A DNA stretch of 10,355 nt. Origin: Candidatus Eiseniibacteriota bacterium. GTDB taxonomy: Bacteria > Eisenbacteria > RBG-16-71-46 > SZUA-252. The notes under the pieces were generated by a model that worked only from the letters and a program-made list of their open reading frames with translations, was not told the origin of the DNA and searched no databases. Made by a program: the position numbers and the translations under genes. Of this stretch, positions 1-5,228 are shown piece after piece (position 1 is the stretch's first letter; the number at the start of each line of letters is the position of its first letter). The stretch lies in the NCBI GenBank assembly GCA_016880395.1, contig JAEHDN010000207.1:1-10355 (forward strand), written 5' to 3'.

Positions 1-424
1 CGGGGCAGGTGACGATGGCCTCGGCCACGGGCTCGCCGAGGTAGTCCTCCGCGGTCTGCTTCATCTTCTGGAGGATCATGGCCGAGATCTCGGGGGGCGT
101 GTACGACTTCCCCTCGACCTCGATCACCGCCTCGCCGCCCTTCCCTTCCTTCACGGCATACGGAACGTTCTTCGCCTCCTCGGCCACCTCGGAGAAGCGG
201 CGGCCCATGAAGCGCTTGATCGAATAGATCGTGTTCTTGGGGTTGGTGACGGCCTGGCGCTTGGCCACCTGGCCCACCAGCCGCTCGCCGGTCTTCGTGA
301 ATGCCACGACGGAGGGGGTGGTCCTCGTGCCCTCGGAGTTCGGGATCACGACCGGCTCACCGCCTTCCATCACGGCCACGCACGAGTTGGTCGTGCCGAG
401 GTCAATTCCGATGGTCTTGCCCAT
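1..424 (-). CDS. dnaK: Hsp70 chaperone DnaK, N-terminal part (cut by window start)
   Basis: Cytosolic ATP-dependent chaperone that binds exposed hydrophobic peptides with DnaJ and GrpE as partners. The 141 visible codons are the start of the nucleotide-binding domain: the phosphate-1 motif [14 protein letters not shown] lies at residues 5-18, followed by the conserved stretches [16 protein letters not shown] and KRFMGRRF, and the visible part ends at EAIVTCP. Most DnaKs read ITVP where this has VTCP, so a Cys replaces a usual Val near residue 140. The ATG at 424 is preceded by GGGAGGG three bases upstream, and the N-terminus aligns with the family. It lies 84 nt downstream of hsp20 on the same strand, with no promoter that I can recognise in the gap, so co-transcription is likely. 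About three quarters of the protein lies outside the window. Identity is certain; whether it is the only dnaK of the genome cannot be seen. Confidence 0.97.
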   Translation of the reverse strand, partial: MGKTIGIDLGTTNSCVAVMEGGEPVVIPNSEGTRTTPSVVAFTKTGERLVGQVAKRQAVTNPKNTIYSIKRFMGRRFSEVAEEAKNVPYAVKEGKGGEAVIEVEGKSYTPPEISAMILQKMKQTAEDYLGEPVAEAIVTCP

Positions 425-442
425 AATCCCTCCCATGGCCAA

Positions 443-471
443 GCGCGGAGAGGCGGACGGCCTCCCCGCGC
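443..471 (-). other. Strong intercistronic hairpin before dnaK
   Basis: On the minus-strand transcript, positions 471-460 and 454-443 pair as a 12-bp, almost all G-C stem with one G-U wobble (465/449) and a 5-nt loop. No U-run follows, so it is not a standard intrinsic terminator. The base of the stem is 8 nt before the GGGAGGG ribosome-binding site of dnaK. Likely roles are mRNA stability, processing, or partial attenuation that makes hsp20 more abundant than dnaK; this is inference. Confidence 0.6.
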
Positions 472-487
472 CTTACGGTTTCTCGAA

Positions 488-505
488 GCGATCCGGACGG
501 ATCGC
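488..505 (-). other. Hairpin just after the hsp20 stop
   Basis: Perfect 7-bp inverted repeat (GCGATCC / GGATCGC on the minus strand) with a 4-nt loop, beginning 3 nt after the hsp20 stop codon. The following bases are TTCGAGAAACC, not a U-tract, so at most a weak terminator; it may protect the hsp20 3' end. Confidence 0.5.
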
Positions 506-508
506 GCG

Positions 509-964
509 TTACGACTGCGTCCCCTGCGAGGTCTTGATCGGAATCTCGCGGGCCTTGGCTTCCTCGGCCTTCGGGACGCTCACCTCGAGCACGCCGTCGC
601 GATAGGCCGCGCCGATGCGCTCCGGCTGCACCGTGTGCGACAGCGTGAACGCACGCTCGAACTGGCCGTACACGCGCTCCGCACGGAGGTAGTTCCCTTC
701 CTTCTTCTCCACCTCGCGCCGCTTCTCGCCGCGAATGACGAGCTGGTTGTCGGCGAAGGTGATCTTGATGTCCTCGAGCTTCATCCCCGGCAGATCGGTC
801 CGGATGGTGAAGCCTTCGGCATGCTCCTCGATGTCCACCGCGGGCTGCCACACCATGGGCCCTTCCGGCTCGAACCGGCGGCCCATCACTTCATCGAACA
901 GCCGGTTGATCTCGTTCTGGACGGCGAAGGCGTCGCGCGCGGGGCTAAAGCGAATCAGTGCCAT
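509..964 (-). CDS. Small heat-shock protein, Hsp20 / alpha-crystallin family
   Basis: ATP-independent holdase that oligomerises and keeps unfolding proteins soluble until DnaK refolds them. The 151-residue length is typical for bacterial Hsp20. Residues 1-38 are the variable N-terminal arm (FDEVMGRRF). The alpha-crystallin domain spans about 39-131, with TDLPGMKLEDIKI at 57-69 and the signature AYRDGVLEVSVPK at 120-132. The C-terminal anchoring motif is IPI at 141-143. The ATG at 964 has AGGAG nine bases upstream (974-978) and the start matches family length. It is the first gene after a predicted sigma-54 promoter and precedes dnaK by 84 nt; the two products form a hold-and-refold pair, which supports an operon. 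The predicted 5' leader (about 62 nt) can fold a small stem, but the ribosome-binding site appears unpaired, so an RNA thermometer is not evident. Confidence 0.96.
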   Translation of the reverse strand: MALIRFSPARDAFAVQNEINRLFDEVMGRRFEPEGPMVWQPAVDIEEHAEGFTIRTDLPGMKLEDIKITFADNQLVIRGEKRREVEKKEGNYLRAERVYGQFERAFTLSHTVQPERIGAAYRDGVLEVSVPKAEEAKAREIPIKTSQGTQS

Positions 965-973
965 GGCTCTTTT

Positions 974-978
974 CTCCT
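974..978 (-). promoter_or_regulatory. Ribosome binding site of hsp20
   Basis: AGGAG within AAGAGGAGAAAAGAG on the minus strand, nine bases before the ATG at 964. It is the strongest such site in the left part of the window and fixes the hsp20 start. Confidence 0.8.
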
Positions 979-1036
979 CTTCGGGTGGTTTGACGACTCG
1001 AGAGCGGATCGCTCCCCAAACTTACCCGTAGAGATA

Positions 1037-1052
1037 GGCAGCCGCCGTGCCA
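1037..1052 (-). promoter_or_regulatory. Predicted sigma-54 (-24/-12) promoter for hsp20-dnaK
   Basis: The minus strand reads TGGCACGGCGGCTGCC. Against the RpoN consensus TGGCACGRNNNTTGCW, only the first T of TTGC and the last W differ; the invariant GG (-24) and GC (-12) are both present with the correct spacing. The predicted transcription start is near 1026, giving a 62-nt leader to the hsp20 ATG. The site is intergenic and points at hsp20, and a sigma-54 activator gene lies immediately upstream, so sequence and context agree. The match was found by eye; a chance hit in GC-rich DNA is possible but unlikely at this position. Confidence 0.75.
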
Positions 1053-1072
1053 CTCGCCGCCAGCCGGCATAT

Positions 1073-1091
1073 GCTCAATTGACACATGAGC
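1073..1091. repeat. Short inverted repeat in the hsp20 promoter region
   Basis: GCTCA (1073-1077) and TGAGC (1087-1091) flank a 9-nt AT-rich spacer, centred about 56 bp upstream of the predicted start. It could be a binding site for a second regulator or a bending protein; short enough to be chance. Confidence 0.25.
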
Positions 1092-1121
1092 TTACCTCGA
1101 AGAGAGCCTCATCGAATACCC

Positions 1122-1127
1122 GTTCCA
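1122..1127 (-). promoter_or_regulatory. Possible extra half-site of the activator
   Basis: GTTCCA (plus strand) repeats the half-site found in the palindrome at 1161-1179, 41 bp away, or about four helical turns and so on the same DNA face. No opposing half-site accompanies it. Weak on its own. Confidence 0.3.
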
Positions 1128-1160
1128 GATTCAAGCACAGGTCCTATATTGAAACAGGAA

Positions 1161-1179
1161 TGGTTCCATAATGGAACCA
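1161..1179. promoter_or_regulatory. Perfect palindrome, candidate enhancer-binding-protein site (UAS)
   Basis: TGGTTCCATAATGGAACCA is a perfect 9-bp inverted repeat around a single A. It sits in the gap between the EBP stop (1189) and hsp20, centred near -144 from the predicted sigma-54 start, a usual distance for upstream activator sequences. A dimeric Fis-type HTH, as encoded next door, binds dyads of this size. As RNA it could fold a 7-bp stem with loop AUUAU (minus strand), so a hairpin at the end of the EBP mRNA is an alternative, but no U-run follows. Confidence 0.6.
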
Positions 1180-1188
1180 CAGCTCCCA

Positions 1189-2382
1189 CTAGATTCGATA
1201 ATGCTTCATCTTCCTCCAGAGGGTCGAGCGCGAAATTCCGAGGCTCCGCGCGGTGCGGGTCGTGTTGCCCGCAAAGTGCGCGAGCGCGCGCCGGATGTGC
1301 TCCGCCTCGATCTGCTCGAGGCTCATCGTCTCCGAGTACGGGAACGCATTCCCTTCGCGCAGCTGGAGGAGCGGCGGCTCCCGGAACGACGGAGGGAGAT
1401 CGAGATGGCTGATTTCCGGGCCTTCGGCGAGCGTCACCGCCCGCTCGATCGCGTTCTCCAACTCGCGGACGTTGCCCGGATAGTCGTAGTGCATGAGAGC
1501 GGCCTGCGCGCGCTCGGTGAAGCCCTCCACCCGCTTGTCGAGCCGGCGCGCGTAGCGCTGGCGGAAGAAGTTCGCGAGGAGCGGAATGTCCTCGGGCCGC
1601 TCGCGCAGCGGCGGCAGCTCGATGTGGAAGACGCTGAGCCGGTAGTAGAGATCCTCGCGCAGGTGCCCCTCTGTGAGCGCGCGCTTCACGTCCCGGTTCG
1701 TCGCCGCGATCACGCGGACGTCGATCCGCGTCGACTCGGCGTCGCCGACCCTCCGGATCTCCCCGTTCTGGAGGGCCCGGAGGAGCTTGGGCTGGACGGA
1801 GAGCGGCATCTCCGCCACCTCGTCCAGGAAGATCGTGCCGCCGTCCGCGCGCTTGAGGAGTCCCACCTTGTCCACGACCGCGCCGGTGAAGGCCCCGCGG
1901 ACGTGCCCGAAGAGCTCGCTCTCGAAGAGCGTCTCGGGGATGGCCGAGCAGTTCACGGTGACGAACGGCTTGTGGGCGCGCGCGCTCTGGAGGTGGACCG
2001 ATGTGGCGACCATCTCCTTGCCCGTCCCGCTCTCGCCGGTGATGAGGACGGTGGATTCGGTCGGGGCGACCTTGGCGACCATGCGGAACACGCGCTGCAT
2101 CCGGGGGCTCACCCCGATCATGCTCTGCGTGATGCCGCTCGGCCGCCGGTCCTCCTCGGGCTCGACGGTGGCTTCCCAAAGGCCCCGCGCCGCGGGGTCC
2201 TGCGCCTCGAGCTCCGCTACGGGGCGGACCGGCGCTCTACCTGTCGCGCGCGGCGGCCTGCCGGAGCCGCCCGAAGGACGCTTGCTCGCGTGCACCCGGG
2301 GGCGTTGACCGGGTACGGCCGGTTTCCTAGGATGCGGACCGCCCGTCGATTTCACGGGCGAGGGGGTTCCACCATCATGCAT
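1189..2382 (-). CDS. Sigma-54-dependent transcriptional activator (AAA+ / Fis HTH), no sensor domain
   Basis: Enhancer-binding protein that uses ATP hydrolysis to open promoters held by RNA polymerase with sigma-54. Domains of the 397-residue protein: residues 1-83 are Pro/Arg/Gly-rich and probably disordered; the AAA+ domain runs from about 84 to 320, with Walker A GESGTGKE (116-123), the sigma-54 contact loop GAFTGA (163-168), Walker B with FLDE (185-188) and the REDLYYRL segment (242-249); a Fis-type HTH occupies about 357-397. No receiver, GAF or PAS domain is present, so it may be constitutive or controlled by a partner protein, as PspF is by PspA. The ATG at 2382 is chosen because GAGGA lies six bases upstream; an upstream in-frame GTG at 2412 would add ten residues. 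The gene is followed by a palindrome, a sigma-54 promoter and hsp20-dnaK, which are its likely targets. Its own promoter must lie in or beyond the 38-bp gap to the divergent gene. Confidence 0.93.
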   Translation of the reverse strand: MHDGGTPSPVKSTGGPHPRKPAVPGQRPRVHASKRPSGGSGRPPRATGRAPVRPVAELEAQDPAARGLWEATVEPEEDRRPSGITQSMIGVSPRMQRVFRMVAKVAPTESTVLITGESGTGKEMVATSVHLQSARAHKPFVTVNCSAIPETLFESELFGHVRGAFTGAVVDKVGLLKRADGGTIFLDEVAEMPLSVQPKLLRALQNGEIRRVGDAESTRIDVRVIAATNRDVKRALTEGHLREDLYYRLSVFHIELPPLRERPEDIPLLANFFRQRYARRLDKRVEGFTERAQAALMHYDYPGNVRELENAIERAVTLAEGPEISHLDLPPSFREPPLLQLREGNAFPYSETMSLEQIEAEHIRRALAHFAGNTTRTARSLGISRSTLWRKMKHYRI

Positions 2383-2388
2383 CGCCGT

Positions 2389-2393
2389 TCCTC
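2389..2393 (-). promoter_or_regulatory. Ribosome binding site deciding the activator start
   Basis: GAGGA on the minus strand, six bases before the ATG at 2382. It favours this ATG over the upstream in-frame GTG at 2412. Confidence 0.65.
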
Positions 2394-2409
2394 GCCGAAG
2401 TCCAGGCCG

Positions 2410-2423
2410 CACCCGCGCGGGTG
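2410..2423. repeat. 14-bp perfect palindrome in the divergent gene gap
   Basis: CACCCGCGCGGGTG lies between the activator gene (-) and the glycosyltransferase gene (+) and includes the GTG start of the latter. It may be an operator acting on both genes, but GC-rich palindromes arise readily by chance in this DNA. Confidence 0.3.
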
Positions 2424-3722
2424 AGCCGCCCCACCACGCTCGTCCACGGCCTCGCTCTCCTCGCGTTTGCCGCCGCCGTGTCGCGTCTCGGCGATCTGGG
2501 TCGCCACACCCATGCGCTTCTCGCGCTCTGGGGCATCACCCACATCGCCTACGTTCTCGCCGCGCGCCGCGTGCTGATCGCTCCAGGGCCGCCGCGCGGC
2601 TCCCTCGTCTGGATCCTGGGCGTCGCCGTCGCGGCGCGGCTTCTGCTCGTCCCGACGCCCCCGACCCTGTCCGAGGACGCTTATCGCTACCTGTGGGACG
2701 GGAGTCTCGTCGCGGACGGCATCAATCCCTACCGGCACGCTCCCTCCGCACCCGAGCTTCGCGAGCGGCGGAGCGATCTCTTCGTCCGGATCAACCATGC
2801 CGACGTTCCCACGATCTATCCTCCGGCCGCGCAGCTCTTCTTCGGAGCGATCGCGGCGATCCGCCCCACCCCCGCCGCGCTCAAGGCGGCCTACCTTCCC
2901 TTCGAGATCGCCGCCTGGGCCGCAATGCTCGTCCTGCTCCGCCGACGAGGTCTCGCCCGCGAGCGGATCCTGCTCTTCGCGTGGAACCCGCTCCTCATCG
3001 TCGAGAGCTACGGCAGCGGGCACGTGGACCTCCTGGCGGCCGCCTGGCTCGTCGTCGCGCTCGCGCTCCTCGACACCCGGCGGCAGGCTCTGGCGGGCAT
3101 CGCGTGGGCCATCGCCTGTCTCGTCAAGTATACCCCCCTTCTCCTCGGTCCAACCCTCGTGCGGCGGAGGGCCTGGACCCTCCTCGCGGCGGCCGCAGGG
3201 TCGATCGCGCTCCTCTCCCTCCCCTTCGCGGGAGCCGGCTCGTCTCTCTGGGGCGGACTGGCGGCGTACGCGACGCGATGGGAGTTCAACGGTCCGCTCT
3301 ACCCGCTGGCGCGGGCGGCGCTCGGCTCGGGAACGGCAGCGCGCCTCCTGCTCGCCGGCTTCCTCGTTGCCGCGGGGACGGTCGTGACGCTCCGCGCGCG
3401 GACCGCGACCGGCGCCGCGATCGGCTGGCTCGCGGCGTACGCGATCGCGAGCCCCACGGTCTTCCCCTGGTACCTCGTCCCGCTGGCGGCGCTCCTGCCG
3501 CTCCACGCCGACGCTGGACTCCTGGCCGCGACCGGCCTGGTCGCGCTTTCGTACATCCCCCTGCCGCACTACCGCGCGACGGGCGATTGGACGCTGCCGG
3601 CCTGGATTCCCTGGGTCGAGTACGGAGGCTGGGCGGCCGTGGCCGCGATCGCGTGGATCGCGCGCCGCTCCGCGGCTCAGGAGCGGCGTGCGGCGTGGGC
3701 CACCGAAAGTCCGCCCACGTAG
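2421..3722 (+). CDS. Polytopic GT-C glycosyltransferase (GT87 / DUF2029-like)
   Basis: Probable inner-membrane glycosyltransferase that takes sugar from a polyprenyl-phosphate donor and acts on the periplasmic side. The 433-residue protein is mostly hydrophobic, with roughly 9-11 membrane helices. A GT-C-like acidic loop motif, EDAYRYLWDG (85-94) followed by GINPY (100-104), comes after the second helix; YPPAAQLFF lies at 133-141; WNPLLIVES and GHVDLL are at 188-196 and 200-205. These patterns are shared by GT87 and MptA/MptB/PimE-like mannosyltransferases; donor and acceptor cannot be read from sequence. The GTG start has no good ribosome-binding site, but it begins directly before the first hydrophobic helix. 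Its last 46 nt overlap the end of the convergent GT2 gene. Sugar-polymer genes on the right suggest a shared envelope-glycan role, though opposite strands mean no common operon. Confidence 0.8.
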   Translation: MSRPTTLVHGLALLAFAAAVSRLGDLGRHTHALLALWGITHIAYVLAARRVLIAPGPPRGSLVWILGVAVAARLLLVPTPPTLSEDAYRYLWDGSLVADGINPYRHAPSAPELRERRSDLFVRINHADVPTIYPPAAQLFFGAIAAIRPTPAALKAAYLPFEIAAWAAMLVLLRRRGLARERILLFAWNPLLIVESYGSGHVDLLAAAWLVVALALLDTRRQALAGIAWAIACLVKYTPLLLGPTLVRRRAWTLLAAAAGSIALLSLPFAGAGSSLWGGLAAYATRWEFNGPLYPLARAALGSGTAARLLLAGFLVAAGTVVTLRARTATGAAIGWLAAYAIASPTVFPWYLVPLAALLPLHADAGLLAATGLVALSYIPLPHYRATGDWTLPAWIPWVEYGGWAAVAAIAWIARRSAAQERRAAWATESPPT

Positions 3723-5149
3723 ATGAATCCGAAAAGATAGAGCAGGAAGAACGGGAGCGGGGCCCAGAGTCCCGCGCGCGCGAGCGCGACCATGGCCCAC
3801 CCGAAGTACGCGCCGAGCGCGAGCTCGGCGGCCGCGTAGAGGTTGATCGGGGAGCGGTAGCGCTTCCCACCCCACCGGTCCGCTCGACGGAGGAGCCGGA
3901 ACTTGGGCGTCCTGTGGAACGCGCCGGCCGAGCAGAAGAGCCCTTCCAGCACCGCCCGCGTGTTGTTCACCGCCAGCCCGATCCCGAGCGTCATCACGAG
4001 CGGCACCCAGCGCAGGCGCGAGAGCGCCGGTCCCCGCTGGCCCTGCGCGAAATAGGCGAGAACCGGCACCGTCGCGGCCAGGAGGAGCACGGTGTCGGCC
4101 GTGAGGAAGAAGAGGCTCCGGCTCGAGTAGCGCGCCAGCACGACCGGATAGACGATGAGGGAGAGGAGGAGCAGGAGCACGTACGGAACGTTGGCGGTGA
4201 GGTGGAAGGTCGCCTCGACCTTCACCCCGAGCGGCGCCTCGCTCCGCCAGATTCGCGGCAGGAGCTTCCGCGCGACCTGGATCGATCCGCGCACCCACCG
4301 GTGCTGCTGCGCCTTGAACGCGTTCATTTCGACCGGCAGCTCCCCCGGGCAGCCCACATCCCCCGCGAACACGAACCGCCAGCCCTTGAGCTGCGCCCGG
4401 TAGCTCAGGTCGAGGTCCTCGGTGAGCGTGTCCGACTGCCACCCACCGGCGTCCTCGATGCAGCTTCGCCGGAGAATGCCGGCCGTTCCGTTGAAATTGA
4501 AATACCGGTCCCCGCCCATGCGCGCGGTGTGCTCGATCAGGAAGTGCGCGTCGAGCGAGATCGCCTGCAGCCGGGAGAGGAGCGAATAGTCGCGGTTCAG
4601 ATGGCTCCACCGCGCCTGCACCATGCCCACGCCGGGATCGGCGAAGTGCGGGACCATCCGCTTCAGGATGTCGGGCGGCGGGACGAAGTCCGCGTCGAAG
4701 ATGGCGAGGAGATCTCCCCGCGCGCGGAGGAGCCCGTGCTGGAGCGCGCCCGCCTTGTAGCCCACGCGGCCCCTTCGGCGGACGTGCACCGCATCGATGC
4801 CCCGGGCGCGAAGGCGCTCGACGGCGCTCGCCATCAGATCGACCGTCTCGTCCTCGGAATCGTCGAGCACCTGGATCTCGAGCCGGTCGCGGGGATAGTC
4901 GACGGCCGCCGCGGCCGCGAGGAGCCGCTCCGCCACGTAGCGTTCGTTGTAGAGGGGGAGCTGGATCGTGACGCGGGGCCACTCACGCGGGGCGGGCGGA
5001 AGCGCCGCGGGGCGCCGTCTCCTGTAGAGCAGGATCAGGTGGAGCCGGTGGAGCCCGTAGGCGGCGAGCACGAGCCAGACGCCGAGGTGGAACCAGAGAA
5101 TGGCGCGCGAGCCGATCGCGTGGCCGACGTCCGCGAGAGCGTGGATCAC
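3677..5149 (-). CDS. Processive GT2 glycosyltransferase, CslA / cellulose-synthase-like
   Basis: Membrane enzyme that polymerises sugars from a nucleotide-sugar donor and probably extrudes the chain. With the GTG start the protein is 490 residues. A membrane helix lies at about 18-42, the GT-A catalytic domain at 57-300, and four or five helices follow. Catalytic motifs are all present: DDS (96-98), DAD (152-154), TED (243-245) and QQHRW (281-285). NFNGTAG (218-224), GGW and LKGWRF closely resemble plant CslA/CslC and bacterial relatives, so a beta-mannan, glucomannan or similar beta-glycan is more likely than cellulose; no PilZ domain is visible, so c-di-GMP control is not indicated. The start is uncertain: the frame is open back to an ATG at 5320, but that would overlap the divergent GH15 gene, and no ribosome-binding site precedes 5149. 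The tail overlaps the GT-C gene convergently by 46 nt. Confidence 0.88.
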   Translation of the reverse strand: MIHALADVGHAIGSRAILWFHLGVWLVLAAYGLHRLHLILLYRRRRPAALPPAPREWPRVTIQLPLYNERYVAERLLAAAAAVDYPRDRLEIQVLDDSEDETVDLMASAVERLRARGIDAVHVRRRGRVGYKAGALQHGLLRARGDLLAIFDADFVPPPDILKRMVPHFADPGVGMVQARWSHLNRDYSLLSRLQAISLDAHFLIEHTARMGGDRYFNFNGTAGILRRSCIEDAGGWQSDTLTEDLDLSYRAQLKGWRFVFAGDVGCPGELPVEMNAFKAQQHRWVRGSIQVARKLLPRIWRSEAPLGVKVEATFHLTANVPYVLLLLLSLIVYPVVLARYSSRSLFFLTADTVLLLAATVPVLAYFAQGQRGPALSRLRWVPLVMTLGIGLAVNNTRAVLEGLFCSAGAFHRTPKFRLLRRADRWGGKRYRSPINLYAAAELALGAYFGWAMVALARAGLWAPLPFFLLYLFGFIYVGGLSVAHAARRS

Positions 5150-5156
5150 CGGTGAT
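5145..5156. promoter_or_regulatory. 12-bp perfect palindrome at the GT2 start
   Basis: ATCACCGGTGAT spans the predicted GTG start of the GT2 gene in the region it shares with the divergent GH15 gene. It could be a repressor operator for either direction; no regulator gene is adjacent. Confidence 0.35.
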
Positions 5157-5184
5157 ATGATGAAACCCGCGCGAAAAGAGTCAA
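5155..5184 (-). promoter_or_regulatory. Possible sigma-70-type promoter for the GT2 gene
   Basis: Minus-strand TTGACT (5184-5179) is a good -35 box; 17-18 nt later lie ATCATA or TCATAT, only fair -10 boxes. Transcription would start at about 5149, on the GTG itself, which would explain the missing ribosome-binding site by leaderless translation. Confidence 0.35.
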
Positions 5185-5228
5185 GTTGAACTCGCGATCG
5201 TTGACCGGGCGCGTGATGGTCTGATAGC

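Noticed and set aside
964..1026. RNA thermometer in the hsp20 leader
   Set aside because: The leader can form GAGCG/CGCTC and GTTTG/CAAAC stems, but the AGGAG site and ATG remain outside them.
1161..1179. Intrinsic terminator of the activator gene
   Set aside because: The dyad has only one central base, is A/T-mixed, and no U-tract follows on either strand; an activator-binding site explains it better.
965..1188. CIRCE element or sigma-32 promoter upstream of hsp20
   Set aside because: No TTAGCACTC-N9-GAGTGCTAA dyad is present. A CTTGAA on the minus strand (near 1130-1135) resembles a sigma-32 -35 box but no CCCCAT-like -10 follows at the right distance.
1171..2424. A 417-codon plus-strand frame opposite the sigma-54 activator
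   Set aside because: Antisense shadow; the minus strand carries Walker A, GAFTGA and Fis HTH motifs.
2352..4982. An 876-codon open frame on the minus strand
   Set aside because: It runs antisense to the GT-C gene and out of frame with the GT2 gene. Its composition is Arg/Gly/Pro-rich with no domains, as expected for a shadow frame in high-GC DNA.
2693..5155. An 820-codon open frame on the plus strand
   Set aside because: Highly charged Arg/Glu-rich sequence overlying two well-supported glycosyltransferase genes; no motifs.
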